The notes under the pieces: generated by a model
The model's database searches: none
The model's input: only the letters and a program-made list of their open reading frames with translations
Told to the model about the DNA's origin: nothing
Translations under genes and position numbers: made by a program
From: CAMLFJ01 sp035524955
GTDB lineage: Bacteria; Methylomirabilota; Methylomirabilia; Rokubacteriales; CSP1-6
NCBI GenBank assembly: GCA_035524955.1
Contig: DATLFG010000041.1
Span: 11,964-75,963, forward strand
Reading direction: 5' to 3'
Length of the DNA stretch: 64,000 nt
Part shown: piece after piece, positions 8,706 through 17,078 of the stretch
Numbering within the stretch: the first letter of the stretch is position 1
Layout: each line of letters opens with the position of its first letter

Positions 8706-8745
8706 CCCCCCGGCCGGGGAGAGGATGACGGGGGGCCGTCACCAG
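8706..8745. repeat. Partial copy of the dispersed GGGGAGAGG element
   Basis: GGGGAGAGGATGACGGGGG followed by GCCGTCAC closely resembles the segment at 1462-1489 (GGGGAGAGGATGTCGGGGG then CGGTCAC). The upstream CCCCGGCCGGGG forms a small palindrome. It lies in the short gap between two minus-strand genes and overlaps the likely ribosome-binding region of the hypothetical gene at 7829-8698. Confidence 0.55.
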
Positions 8746-8771
8746 GGTCGCCGGCAGGGCCGCGCGGAGCG

Positions 8772-9152
8772 TCATCGCGAAGAGGCGGGAGGCCGCTCCT
8801 CGATCGCGTCCACCCGGTCGGCGTAGAAGGCCAGATATCCGGCGATGGGCGCCATGTCGTCATACGGCGTCTCGTAGCTCCACACCGCGTTCTCCACGGT
8901 GCGCGCGCCGCTCCGGATGCTCCAGTAAGACGCGTCGCCCTTGTAGGGGCAGTGTGTCACGAGGTCGGTCCGGACCAGACGCGTCATGTCCACGTCCTCC
9001 CGGGGCAGGTACGGCTGATCGGGCGTCCCCGGCGCCCGCATGACGAGCGCGCGGGTGGTGTCGGCGATGACCCGTCCATCCAGCCGGACGATCACCCGGT
9101 TCGGGCTCGGCGCGATCGTGATCCCCGCCGCGGCGGCGGGCCGGCGCGCCAT
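8772..9152 (-). CDS. DUF427 domain-containing protein
   Basis: A 126-residue protein starting MARRPAAAAGITIAPSPNRV. It matches the DUF427 pattern: a beta-rich fold with RVIADTTRALVMRAP, a central PYLPREDVDMTRL and the conserved HCPYKGDASYWSI near residue 82, then ENAVWSYETPYDDM. The biochemical role of DUF427 is not established. Its ATG overlaps the stop of the upstream hydrolase gene (TGATG), so the two are translationally coupled. Confidence 0.85.
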   Translation of the reverse strand: MARRPAAAAGITIAPSPNRVIVRLDGRVIADTTRALVMRAPGTPDQPYLPREDVDMTRLVRTDLVTHCPYKGDASYWSIRSGARTVENAVWSYETPYDDMAPIAGYLAFYADRVDAIEERPPASSR

Positions 9153-9835
9153 CAGCCGAGCAACCGCACCAGCTCGTCGGGCTGGCTCAGCATCGGGTAG
9201 TGCCCGGTGTCCATCTCCGCGTAGCCGGCCTCGAGGCGCTCGGCCGTCCGGCGCTGGTGCGGCTCCGGCGGGTTCTTGGCGCGCCGGCACCGGATCACGC
9301 TCGCGGGCCACTTGCGCTCCCAGAAGTCCGCCAGCTCCATGGGGGCCTCGAGCGCCGCGATCGGGTGCGGGGTGTAACGCGCCAGCGCCCACGCGCGGGT
9401 GGCCGGCTCCAGATCCGCGAACATGCGGCTCTCCGCGTCGGCGGGCGTCGGCGCGATCGTCGCCGCGGTCACGTCGCCCGGGGGGCGGCTCACGATGTCG
9501 CTCACCTTCTCGCCCGGGAGCAGGGCCAGGGCATCCACGAAGACCAGCCGGGCGATGCGGTCGGCAGCCAGCTCGGCCACCCGGCAGATGACCATGCCGC
9601 CCGAGCTCGTGCCGACGAGCACGACATCGTGGAGGTCCTCGTAGAAGAGCAGCCCGGCCACCTCCCGGGCGTGGGTGCCAACCGTGATACCGGGACGGAC
9701 CTGATCGGCCCGCTCGGCGCAGCCGTCGAGCGTGGGCGCGTGGACCACGTGGCCGGCCGCGCGCAGGCGCTGGGCCACCGGCTTCCAGATCCAGCCTCCC
9801 TGGTAGGCTCCGTGAACCAGCACGTAGCTCGCCAT
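9152..9835 (-). CDS. Alpha/beta hydrolase, methylesterase/hydroxynitrile-lyase-like
   Basis: A 227-residue compact alpha/beta hydrolase starting MASYVLVHGAYQGGWIWKPV, the oxyanion-hole region of the plant-esterase-like family. The nucleophile elbow is GTSSGG near residue 75 and the base is His in MDTGHYPMLSQPDEL near the C-terminus, where the family often shows GHxPMLSxP. The substrate is unknown. The gene is coupled to DUF427 by TGATG. Its start lies inside the abnormal tail of the upstream dehydrogenase reading frame, where a frameshift probably removed that gene's stop. Confidence 0.85.
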   Translation of the reverse strand: MASYVLVHGAYQGGWIWKPVAQRLRAAGHVVHAPTLDGCAERADQVRPGITVGTHAREVAGLLFYEDLHDVVLVGTSSGGMVICRVAELAADRIARLVFVDALALLPGEKVSDIVSRPPGDVTAATIAPTPADAESRMFADLEPATRAWALARYTPHPIAALEAPMELADFWERKWPASVIRCRRAKNPPEPHQRRTAERLEAGYAEMDTGHYPMLSQPDELVRLLG

Positions 9836-10737
9836 GGCGCTATCCCTATCCCGCCCACCGTCACGCCGGCGAGCCGCTCGTAGACCTTCACCACCGCGGA
9901 GCCGTCCTCCTTGTTGAGGCCGGCGGCCCGCGCCATCTGGTACACCTGCTGGGTCACGTTCGCAAGGAGCACCGGCACGCCGAGCTGCTTGGCGAAGGCG
10001 GTCTCCAACTCCTGGTCCTTGAACGAGATGTCCACGGTGCCGCCCGGCGAGAAGTCGCGCTTGAGGATCCGCGGCACGCGCATCTCGAACGCGAAGCTCG
10101 CACCCGTGCTGACCCGCACCACGTCGTAGATCGCCTGGGGGTCGAGCCCGGCTTTCACCCCGAGCACCAGCGCCTCCGCCACCGCGACCGTGTTGACCTG
10201 GATCAGCATGTTGTTCACGAGCTTCATGGCGAGCCCCTGCCCGAGCGCGCCCATGTGGAACACGTTGGCGCCCATCGCGCGGAAGAGGTCCTGGCAGGCC
10301 GCCACCGTCCGCGCATCGCCGCCCACGATGATCGAGAGCTCGCCGGAGGCGGCGCGCTCCGTGCCGCCGCTCACCGGCGCGTCGACCATCGCGATGCCGC
10401 GGGCCGCGAGCTGCTCCGCGAGCCGGCGCGCCACGAACGGGTCGATGGTGCTCATGCAGGCCACGATGTGCCCGGCCCGCGCGGTGTGGATGATGCCGCG
10501 CTCGCCCGTGAGGACCGCCTCGGCCTGCGCGGTGGTCTCCACCATGCAGATCGTCCGATCGGCCTTGGCCGCCACGTCCGCGGGCGAGGACGCCAGGGCG
10601 GCGCCGCGCGTGCGCCACCGCTCGGCCTTCACGGGATCGATGTCGTGGATCACGAGGGAGAAGCCGCGCTTGACCAGGTTGAGCGCCATCGGATCGCCCA
10701 TGGCCCCGAGACCGATGAATCCGACTGTGCCGGGCAT
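9502..10737 (-). CDS. 3-hydroxyisobutyrate dehydrogenase-like NAD(P)-dependent oxidoreductase (3' end disturbed)
   Basis: The first 298 residues are a complete beta-hydroxyacid dehydrogenase. The Rossmann motif is GFIGLGAMGDPMALNL, the substrate motif is DAPVSGGTERA and the catalytic lysine lies in GLAMKLVNNMLIQVN. The usual end (VVKVYERLAGVTVGG) is reached near 9845. The frame then continues for about 112 residues as Arg/Ser-rich sequence that is just the hydrolase gene read in the wrong frame. Removing one G at about 9845-9850 would create GGA-TAG and a normal stop 10 bp before the hydrolase ATG. A 1-bp indel or sequence error is therefore likely. The start at 10737 has GGAGG upstream. Confidence 0.85.
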   Translation of the reverse strand: MPGTVGFIGLGAMGDPMALNLVKRGFSLVIHDIDPVKAERWRTRGAALASSPADVAAKADRTICMVETTAQAEAVLTGERGIIHTARAGHIVACMSTIDPFVARRLAEQLAARGIAMVDAPVSGGTERAASGELSIIVGGDARTVAACQDLFRAMGANVFHMGALGQGLAMKLVNNMLIQVNTVAVAEALVLGVKAGLDPQAIYDVVRVSTGASFAFEMRVPRILKRDFSPGGTVDISFKDQELETAFAKQLGVPVLLANVTQQVYQMARAAGLNKEDGSAVVKVYERLAGVTVGGIGIAPWRATCWFTEPTREAGSGSRWPSACARPATWSTRPRSTAAPSGPIRSVPVSRLAPTPGRWPGCSSTRTSTMSCSSARARAAWSSAGWPSWLPTASPGWSSWMPWPCSRARR

Positions 10738-10849
10738 AGCGCGCGCCTCCTCGAGTGAACGGATCGGTCGTCACCGGGACTATACCCCGGCCGATCCGCG
10801 ACGGCGAGCGGGCCCGGTCGGGATCTGCGCCCAGCCCCCGTCCTGGGTC

Positions 10850-11038
10850 CTAGTCGGGCGCCTTCGGCATGATGATCCAGAGGATGATGTAGGCCAGGAT
10901 GCCGGGGAACGCGACCGACACGGCCGAGACCACCACGTACAGGATGCGGACCAGGGTCGGATCCCAGCCGAGCCACTCCGCGATGCCGCCGCAGACTCCC
11001 GCGATCATCTTGTGCCGGCGCGAGCGCTGGAGCGGCAC
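10850..11038 (-). CDS. PspC domain-containing small membrane protein
   Basis: A 62-residue protein starting MPLQRSRRHKMIAGVCGGIAE. It is essentially one PspC domain: the basic N-terminus, the conserved AGVCGGIAEWLGWDPTLVRI block and a hydrophobic C-terminal segment (SVAFPGILAYIILWIIMP). PspC domains occur in the phage-shock membrane-stress response, but stand-alone copies are common and their role is often unknown. No pspA or pspB gene is visible nearby. Confidence 0.88.
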   Translation of the reverse strand: MPLQRSRRHKMIAGVCGGIAEWLGWDPTLVRILYVVVSAVSVAFPGILAYIILWIIMPKAPD

Positions 11039-11237
11039 GGTGGGCCCCTATTCGGTGACGGCGCCCGCGGCGTTCCGGGTGATGTCGCGCGGCCTGACGC
11101 AGCCGGTCATCGGCCTGCGGGACGGCCCGGCCGCCACGCAGGGCCCGCCGTCTCCACCCGGATCTCGTTACACGCGGGGCCGGAGCACGACGCCGCCTCG
11201 GCCGGCGACGCCCGCAGCCGCGCGAGCGGGAGGGCGA

Positions 11238-11576
11238 TCATCCGGCCTGGCCGCCTCCGACCCGGTGCTCCTCGTCATCCCCGGCAGTCACGAGGTGCGC
11301 CCGTCGCGCCGGGGAGACCTGCGGGTATCGCCGCTCCAGGAGCGCCGCGAGCCGGCCGAGGACGTGCTGGAGCTCGTCTCGCTCGGCGCGGAGCCGCTCC
11401 ACCTCCGCCTCCAGCTCCAGGAGCTGGCGCTCGGATCCGGCGTCGGCGATGCGCCCGGGCAGCTCCAGCGCTTCGCCGGGCGGCGCGCGGCGGGTCGACA
11501 GCACCACGCCCAGGATGCCCGCGGCGAACAGGCCGATCGCCAGCCCGAACAGCCAGACCCCCGGATCGTAGAGCAT
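11238..11576 (-). CDS. Small membrane protein with C-terminal coiled coil
   Basis: A 112-residue protein starting MLYDPGVWLFGLAIGLFAAG. It has one N-terminal transmembrane segment (about residues 6 to 28) followed by a charged heptad-like coiled coil (LLELEAEVERLRAERDELQH). The layout resembles small single-pass scaffolds, but I do not recognise a named family. The open frame starts at 11633, but the ATG at 11576 places the membrane segment right at the N-terminus and is preferred. It is divergent from the ABC importer operon. Confidence 0.6.
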   Translation of the reverse strand: MLYDPGVWLFGLAIGLFAAGILGVVLSTRRAPPGEALELPGRIADAGSERQLLELEAEVERLRAERDELQHVLGRLAALLERRYPQVSPARRAHLVTAGDDEEHRVGGGQAG

Positions 11577-11649
11577 GACGGTCAGTGTACGGATTCTCCG
11601 CGGGAGGTCAAAGGACTGCGGGAGGCCGACCATTCGCCTCGGACCGCCC

Positions 11650-11678
11650 TTGACGTATCCAGGCCCGGCTGGTACTGT
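11650..11678 (+). promoter_or_regulatory. Sigma70-type promoter for first ABC importer operon
   Basis: TTGACG (11650-11655), a 17-bp spacer and TACTGT (11673-11678) form a good housekeeping promoter. It lies about 50 bp upstream of the binding-protein ATG at 11737 and points into the operon. Confidence 0.6.
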
Positions 11679-11736
11679 CTGCGCTCACATCGCTCGATCG
11701 ACGACCGCTCAAATCTTGCGAGCCCGGGGGTGTCCC

Positions 11737-13353
11737 ATGATGGCACGATCCCGTCGTCCCGTACGAGTCCTCTTCGTCCTGCTTGCCCTGCTGGCCTGGG
11801 GGGCCCTGTGGATGCCGGCGGACGCGCCGGCCGCGGAGACCCCGCGCCGGGGCGGAGTGCTCCTGGCGACCATCGGGGCCGACCCGCCCAGCCTGGATCC
11901 GCACCAGGAGAGCACCTTTGCCAACATCCAGCTGGTGGCCCCGCTCTACAGCACGCTGCTCCAGATGGATCCGCTGGACTCGTCCAAGATCATCGGCGAC
12001 GCGGCCAGCGAGTGGAAGACGTCGCCGGATGGGCTCACCGTCACCGTCAAGATCCGCCCGGGCATCAAGTACCACGACGGCTCGACGATGACCTCCGCCG
12101 ACGTCAAGGCGAGCTACGACAAGATCGTCTTCCCGCCGGAGGGCACGCGGAGCTCGCGGAAGGCGCACTACGCGGCGGTCGCCGGGATCGAGGCGCCTGA
12201 CCCCTCCACCGTCGTGTTCAAGCTCAAGCATCCGTCGGCAGCTTTCGTGGCGAACCTCGCCTCGCCCTGGAACGTGATCTTCCCGAAGAAGTACCTGGAC
12301 AAGGACCCGAACTACTTCAAGACGAACGTGGTGGGCTCGGGCCCGTTCAAGTTCAAGAACTACGTGCGCGGCTCCACGTTCGAGGGCGAGCGCAACCCTG
12401 ACTACTTCGTCAAGGGCCGGCCCTATCTCGACGGCTACAAGTTCTACATCAGCCCCGAGACGTCCGTGCGCGCCGCCGCCCTGCGGTCCGGCCGAGCCCA
12501 CATCGAGTTCCGGGGCTTGCCGCAGTCCGAGGTCGATGCGATCAGGAAGCAGCTCGGCGACAAGGTCACGGTCCAGGAGGCGCCCACGCCGGGCTGGTGG
12601 GCGGTCGGGTTCAACAACAAGGTCAAGCCGTTCGACGACGTGCGCGTCCGCAAGGCGCTCACCCTCGCCATCGACCGCCACACCATGGGCAAGGTGCTGT
12701 TCCCGCTGACCGGGCTCAAGAACGTCGGCGGGCTCGTCCGCCCGGGGACGCAGTGGGCGATGTCGCCCGCGGAGCTCGAGCAGCTCCCGGGCTTCGGGCG
12801 TGACATCGAGAAGAGCCGCGCCGAGGCCAAGAAGCTGCTCGCCGAGGCCGGCTTCCCGAACGGGCTGAAGTTCACCCTGGTCAACCGCAACGTGAAGCTG
12901 CCGTACCAGGACTTCGCCGTGTTCTTCATCCAGGAGTGGAAGAAGATCGGCGTCGAGGTGGATAACCGGCCGCTCGAGACGGCGTCGTGGTTCGACGCCG
13001 GCCGCCAGACCAAGAACTACGACACGATCGTCGACCCGCACGTCGACTTCATGGACGAGCCGGACCTGACGCTCGCCGACTTCCTCAGCAACAATCCCGT
13101 CCAGAACTGGATGAACTACTCCGACCCCCAGCTGGACGACCTCTACGCGCGCCAGGCGCGGGCGCTGGATCCGGCCGAGCGCAAGAAGCTCGTGAACGCG
13201 TTCGAGCGGCGCGTGTTCGAGCAGGCGTACTTCGCGCACGGCCTCTGGTGGGTGCGGAGCATCGTGCACGCGTCGAAGGTGAAGAACTGGGTGGCCGCAC
13301 CCAGCCACTACTCGAACCAGAAGCTCCAGGACGTCTGGCTCTCCGAAGACTGA
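11737..13353 (+). CDS. ABC transporter substrate-binding protein, family 5 (dipeptide/oligopeptide type)
   Basis: A 538-residue periplasmic solute-binding protein of the DppA/OppA class. The signal peptide (about residues 1 to 31) is MMARSRRPVRVLFVLLALLA and ends near APAAE. The SBP_bac_5 fold follows: LLATIGADPPSLDPHQ, the signature region GLTVTVKIRPGIKYHDGSTM, and VRVRKALTLAIDR. Such proteins deliver peptides, nickel or other small solutes to the membrane permeases. The ligand cannot be inferred. It is first in an operon with two permease genes (15 bp and 2 bp gaps) and sits behind a TTGACG/TACTGT promoter. Confidence 0.92.
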   Translation: MMARSRRPVRVLFVLLALLAWGALWMPADAPAAETPRRGGVLLATIGADPPSLDPHQESTFANIQLVAPLYSTLLQMDPLDSSKIIGDAASEWKTSPDGLTVTVKIRPGIKYHDGSTMTSADVKASYDKIVFPPEGTRSSRKAHYAAVAGIEAPDPSTVVFKLKHPSAAFVANLASPWNVIFPKKYLDKDPNYFKTNVVGSGPFKFKNYVRGSTFEGERNPDYFVKGRPYLDGYKFYISPETSVRAAALRSGRAHIEFRGLPQSEVDAIRKQLGDKVTVQEAPTPGWWAVGFNNKVKPFDDVRVRKALTLAIDRHTMGKVLFPLTGLKNVGGLVRPGTQWAMSPAELEQLPGFGRDIEKSRAEAKKLLAEAGFPNGLKFTLVNRNVKLPYQDFAVFFIQEWKKIGVEVDNRPLETASWFDAGRQTKNYDTIVDPHVDFMDEPDLTLADFLSNNPVQNWMNYSDPQLDDLYARQARALDPAERKKLVNAFERRVFEQAYFAHGLWWVRSIVHASKVKNWVAAPSHYSNQKLQDVWLSED

Positions 13354-13367
13354 TGAGGTGAGGCGCC

Positions 13368-14324
13368 GTGCGGACCTACATCCTCAAGCGCCTGCTGCTC
13401 ATCGTCCCCACGCTGCTGGGGGTCGCCGCGATCGTCTTCCTGATCATGCGGGTGATCCCCGGCGACGTGGCGCTCATGATCCTCGGCGGTGACGACGGGG
13501 GCCAGATCAATCAGCAGCAGGTGGATGCGTTGCGCAGCCAGCTCGGGCTGGACCAGCCGCTGATCGTGCAGTTCGGGACTTGGCTGTGGGGCGTGGTGCG
13601 CTTCGACTTCGGCGACTCGCTCTGGACCGGGCAGCCGATCGCCCACGAGCTGGCGATCCGGCTGCCGCTGTCGCTTCAGCTGGCGCTCATGGCCACGTTC
13701 GTGTCCGTGCTCATCGCGATCCCGCTGGGGACGCTGGCAGCGGTTCGTCAGGACACCTGGGTCGACTACGTGGTCCGGGTCGTCAGCATCGGGGGGCTCG
13801 CCATCCCCTCCTTCTGGATCGGCATTCTCTGCATCCTGTTCCTGGTCATCTACTTCGGCTGGGGGCCGCCGCTCGAGTTCACACCGCCCTGGGTCGACCC
13901 CTGGGTCAATCTCCAGATGATGGTGTGGCCGGTCGTCACCGTGGGGTACCGGTACGCTGCGGTCACGACCCGCATGACGCGGTCCACGGTCCTCGAGGTG
14001 CTGCGGGAGGACTACATCCGCACCGCCTGGGCCAAGGGGCTGCGCGAGCGGGTCGTGGTCATGCGGCACGCCCTCAAGAACTCGATGCTCCCGGTGATCA
14101 CGCTGATCGGGACCGAGTTCGCCTTCCTCATCGGCGGCCTCGTCGTGACCGAGACGGTCTTCACGCTGAACGGCATCGGCCGGTTCGTGGTGGAGGCGGT
14201 CGCCCACCGGGACTATCCCGTCGTGCAGGCGCTGGTGTTCCTGATCGCCTTCAGCTTCGTGATCGTCAACCTGCTCGTGGACCTCACCTACGCGTGGTTT
14301 GACCCGCGCATCCGGTACCGCTGA
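13368..14324 (+). CDS. ABC transporter permease, DppB-type
   Basis: A 318-residue inner-membrane permease beginning with GTG at 13368. The N-terminal MRTYILKRLLLIVPTLLGVA and the following MRVIPGDVA are typical of DppB/OppB proteins. Six hydrophobic segments are visible. The ATPase-contacting EAA loop is TAWAKGLRERVVVMRHALKN (about residues 223 to 242). The C-terminus DLTYAWFDPRIRYR is also characteristic. It lies between the binding protein and the second permease. No ATPase gene follows. Confidence 0.92.
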   Translation: MRTYILKRLLLIVPTLLGVAAIVFLIMRVIPGDVALMILGGDDGGQINQQQVDALRSQLGLDQPLIVQFGTWLWGVVRFDFGDSLWTGQPIAHELAIRLPLSLQLALMATFVSVLIAIPLGTLAAVRQDTWVDYVVRVVSIGGLAIPSFWIGILCILFLVIYFGWGPPLEFTPPWVDPWVNLQMMVWPVVTVGYRYAAVTTRMTRSTVLEVLREDYIRTAWAKGLRERVVVMRHALKNSMLPVITLIGTEFAFLIGGLVVTETVFTLNGIGRFVVEAVAHRDYPVVQALVFLIAFSFVIVNLLVDLTYAWFDPRIRYR

Positions 14325-14326
14325 CG

Positions 14327-15232
14327 GTGGCGACCAGCATCGAGCTGACCCACACGACGGCCACGGCGGCCCTGGCGCCACGCCTCACCGCGGTCAAAGG
14401 CGTGCTGCGCTTCACCCGCAAGAAGCCGCTCGGCGCGGCGGGCGCTTTCATCATCCTGGCGATGCTGGTCGTGGCGGCCTCCGCGGAGCTGCTCGCGCCG
14501 TACGACGCGTATACCGCCGACTACGCGGCGCAGTTCGCGCGCCCGAGCGCGGAGCACTGGTTCGGCACCGACGAGTTCGGGCGCGACCTGATGAGCCGCA
14601 TCATGTACGGGGCCCGGATCGCGCTCTTCGTCGGCTTCAGCGCGTCGTTTCTCGGCTGTACGCTCGGCGGCCTGCTCGGCGTGATGAGCGCGTACCTGGG
14701 CGGGAAGGTGGACCTCCTCCTCGAGCGCGTGATGGACATGCTGCTCGCGTTCCCGCAGCTCATCCTCGCCTTGGCCATCGCGTCGATCCTGGGACCGGCG
14801 GTCCAGAACGTGGTGATCGCGATTGCCATCCCGATCATCCCCCGCGCGGCGCGGGTGGTGCGGGCGACCGCGCTCTCGGTGAAGGAAAACGTGTACATCG
14901 AGGCGGTGAACGCGCTCGGCGCCGCGCGGGCGCGGATCGTCCTCCGGCACATCGTGCCGAACGTGGCGGCACCTTATATCATCCTGCTCACCGCGCAGCT
15001 CGGCGGCGCCATCCTGGCCGAGGCGGCGCTGAGCTACCTCGGGCTCGGGGCCGCGGAGCCGACACCGTCGTGGGGCCTCATGCTCTCCGGCTCCGCGCTG
15101 TCGTACGCCGAGAAGGCCCCGTGGATCCCCGTCTTCCCCGGCATCGCCATCAGCCTGGGCGTGTTCGGCTTCAACCTGTTCGGCGACTCGCTGCGCGACG
15201 CGCTCGACCCCAAGCTCCGCAACAAGGGGTAG
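14327..15232 (+). CDS. ABC transporter permease, DppC-type
   Basis: A 301-residue inner-membrane permease that pairs with the upstream DppB-type protein. The DppC hallmark HWFGTDEFGRDLMSRIMYG occurs near residue 80. The EAA loop is AVNALGAARARIVLRHIVPN and the C-terminal block includes LGLGAAEPTPSWGLML. The GTG start lies 2 bp after the preceding stop. The operon ends here and faces the second importer set 29 bp away. DppD and DppF ATPases are not encoded in this window, so they must be supplied from elsewhere. Confidence 0.92.
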   Translation: MATSIELTHTTATAALAPRLTAVKGVLRFTRKKPLGAAGAFIILAMLVVAASAELLAPYDAYTADYAAQFARPSAEHWFGTDEFGRDLMSRIMYGARIALFVGFSASFLGCTLGGLLGVMSAYLGGKVDLLLERVMDMLLAFPQLILALAIASILGPAVQNVVIAIAIPIIPRAARVVRATALSVKENVYIEAVNALGAARARIVLRHIVPNVAAPYIILLTAQLGGAILAEAALSYLGLGAAEPTPSWGLMLSGSALSYAEKAPWIPVFPGIAISLGVFGFNLFGDSLRDALDPKLRNKG

Positions 15233-15261
15233 CGATCGCCTGAATCGCTCGACCGGCGGGC

Positions 15262-16176
15262 TCAGAGCTGCCGGAGCTGCGGGTCCAGCTTGATGCGGAG
15301 CCAGTCGCCCAGCAGGTTGGCGGCGAGGACCACCAGCATGATCGCGAGCCCGGGAAACACCGTCACCCACCAGTACCCCGCCATCATCCCTTCCTTGCCG
15401 TCGGCGAGCATGAGGCCCCAGGCGGGCTTCGGGGGCGGGACGCCCACCCCCAGGAACGACAGCGCGGCCTCGGCCACGATGACGACGCCGACGATCAGGG
15501 TGGAGAGCACGATCGACGTATTGATCACGTTGGGCAGGATGTGGCGGCGCATGATCGTCCACTTGGTGCAGCCGGCCACAATGGCCAGGCGGACGTAGTC
15601 GCGCTCCTTCAGCGACAGCACCTCGCCCCGGATGACCCGGGCGTAGCGCGTCCAGAAGATGCCGGCCAGGATGATGACGATGTTCATCTCGCTCGGGCCG
15701 AGCAGGACGGCCAGGAAGATCGCGAAGCTGATCGCGGGCAGGGCGAGCCAGGCGTCGACCACGCGCATGATGACCTGGTCGACCCAGCGGCCGTAGTAGC
15801 CGGAGATGATGCCCACCGCGGTGCCCAGCGCGCCCGCCACCACCGCGGCGGTGAACCCCACGAGCAGCGAGATGCGCGCACCGAACAGCAGCCGGCTCAG
15901 GACGTCGCGGCCGAGGTGGTCGGTGCCCAGGAGGTGGCCGGCGTCGCCGCCGGCCAGCCACGCCGGCGGCCGGTGGCGGTGGCGCAGGTTGCCCAGCACG
16001 GGGTCGTGGGGCGCCAGCGCGTCCGCGAAGAGGGCGGCGAGCAGGGCCACGCCGATGATCGTGACCGGGACGACCGGCAGATCGCGACTGCCGTCGCGCA
16101 GCCGGCGCCACGTCCGGCTCCCTGGATACGCGAGCGTGCTAGCGCTCGAGGCGGATGCGGGGATCGATCCAGGCAT
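15262..16176 (-). CDS. ABC transporter permease, DppC-type (second importer)
   Basis: A 304-residue DppC-type permease. Its hallmark HLLGTDHLGRDVLSRLLFG lies near residue 82. The EAA loop is LAIVAGCTKWTIMRRHILPN and the C-terminal block is LGVGVPPPKPAWGLMLADG. The first 30 residues overlap the end of the upstream DppB-type gene by 38 bp, so a downstream start is possible, though long cytoplasmic N-termini occur in DppC proteins. It is last in the second importer operon and converges with the first set. Confidence 0.9.
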   Translation of the reverse strand: MPGSIPASASSASTLAYPGSRTWRRLRDGSRDLPVVPVTIIGVALLAALFADALAPHDPVLGNLRHRHRPPAWLAGGDAGHLLGTDHLGRDVLSRLLFGARISLLVGFTAAVVAGALGTAVGIISGYYGRWVDQVIMRVVDAWLALPAISFAIFLAVLLGPSEMNIVIILAGIFWTRYARVIRGEVLSLKERDYVRLAIVAGCTKWTIMRRHILPNVINTSIVLSTLIVGVVIVAEAALSFLGVGVPPPKPAWGLMLADGKEGMMAGYWWVTVFPGLAIMLVVLAANLLGDWLRIKLDPQLRQL

Positions 16177-17059
16177 AGAGGATGTCCACCGTGAGGTTGG
16201 CGGCGATCACCATGACGCCGCCGAGCAGCACCACGGTCTGGACCACCGGGAAATCGCGGAACTCGATACCCTCGTAGAGGAGGCGGCCGATGCCGGGCCA
16301 GGCGAAGACCGTCTCGACCACGACCGCGACGTTGATCATCAGGACGAGGTTGATGCCGGCCAGCGTGAGGACCGGGATGAGCGCGTTCTTGAACGCGTGC
16401 TTGATGAGCACCCAGGGCTCGGGCAGGCCCTTGAGCCGGGCGAGCTTGACGTACTCGCTGCCGAGCACGTCCAGCATCGACGAGCGCGCGAGGCGCATGT
16501 GGGCGGCGGTGAAGTAGCCGCTCAGCGCGATGGCCGGCATCACCACGTGGGCGGCCGTCCCCCGGCCCGATGTCGGCAGCCAGTGCAGGTAGACCGCGAA
16601 GAAGTAGATGAGCAGGAGGCCCAGCCAGAAGCTCGGCATGGACAGGCCGAGCAGCGCGATGAGCTTGCCGACGCTGTCCCACCAGCGCCCGACGTTGACC
16701 GCGGCCAGGATGCCCACCGAGAGACCCACCACGAGCGATATGGTCATGGCGACCGCGGCGAGCTGGAGCGAGGCGGGCAGCCGCTGCCAGTAGAGCGAGC
16801 CGGCGGGGACGCGGTAGTAGAGCGACGTGCCGAAGTCGCCCCGGAGCGCGCCCCCGACGAAGTGCACGTACTGCACGGGCCAGGAGCGGTCGAGGCCGAG
16901 CTGCACCCGGATCGCTTCCAGATCGGCCTCCTTCGCCTCGGGGGCGGCGAGCAGGGTCGCCGGGTCACCGGTCAACCGGATGAGGACGAAGATCGTCACG
17001 CTGAGGATGAACAGCGACACGAGCGCCAACCCGCAGCGCTTGAGGATGAAGCGCGTCAT
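16139..17059 (-). CDS. ABC transporter permease, DppB-type (second importer)
   Basis: A 306-residue permease starting MTRFILKRCGLALVSLFILS with the DppB-type RLTGDPATLL segment. The EAA loop is KLARLKGLPEPWVLIKHAFK and the C-terminus is ILYAWIDPRIRLER. Hydrophobic segments match the six-helix permease core. It lies 19 bp after the binding-protein gene and overlaps the DppC-type gene, so the three are one transcript. It differs clearly in sequence from the plus-strand DppB at 13368, so this is a separate system and not a recent duplication. Confidence 0.92.
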   Translation of the reverse strand: MTRFILKRCGLALVSLFILSVTIFVLIRLTGDPATLLAAPEAKEADLEAIRVQLGLDRSWPVQYVHFVGGALRGDFGTSLYYRVPAGSLYWQRLPASLQLAAVAMTISLVVGLSVGILAAVNVGRWWDSVGKLIALLGLSMPSFWLGLLLIYFFAVYLHWLPTSGRGTAAHVVMPAIALSGYFTAAHMRLARSSMLDVLGSEYVKLARLKGLPEPWVLIKHAFKNALIPVLTLAGINLVLMINVAVVVETVFAWPGIGRLLYEGIEFRDFPVVQTVVLLGGVMVIAANLTVDILYAWIDPRIRLER

Positions 17060-17078
17060 CGCGAACCGCCCCGCCGGC

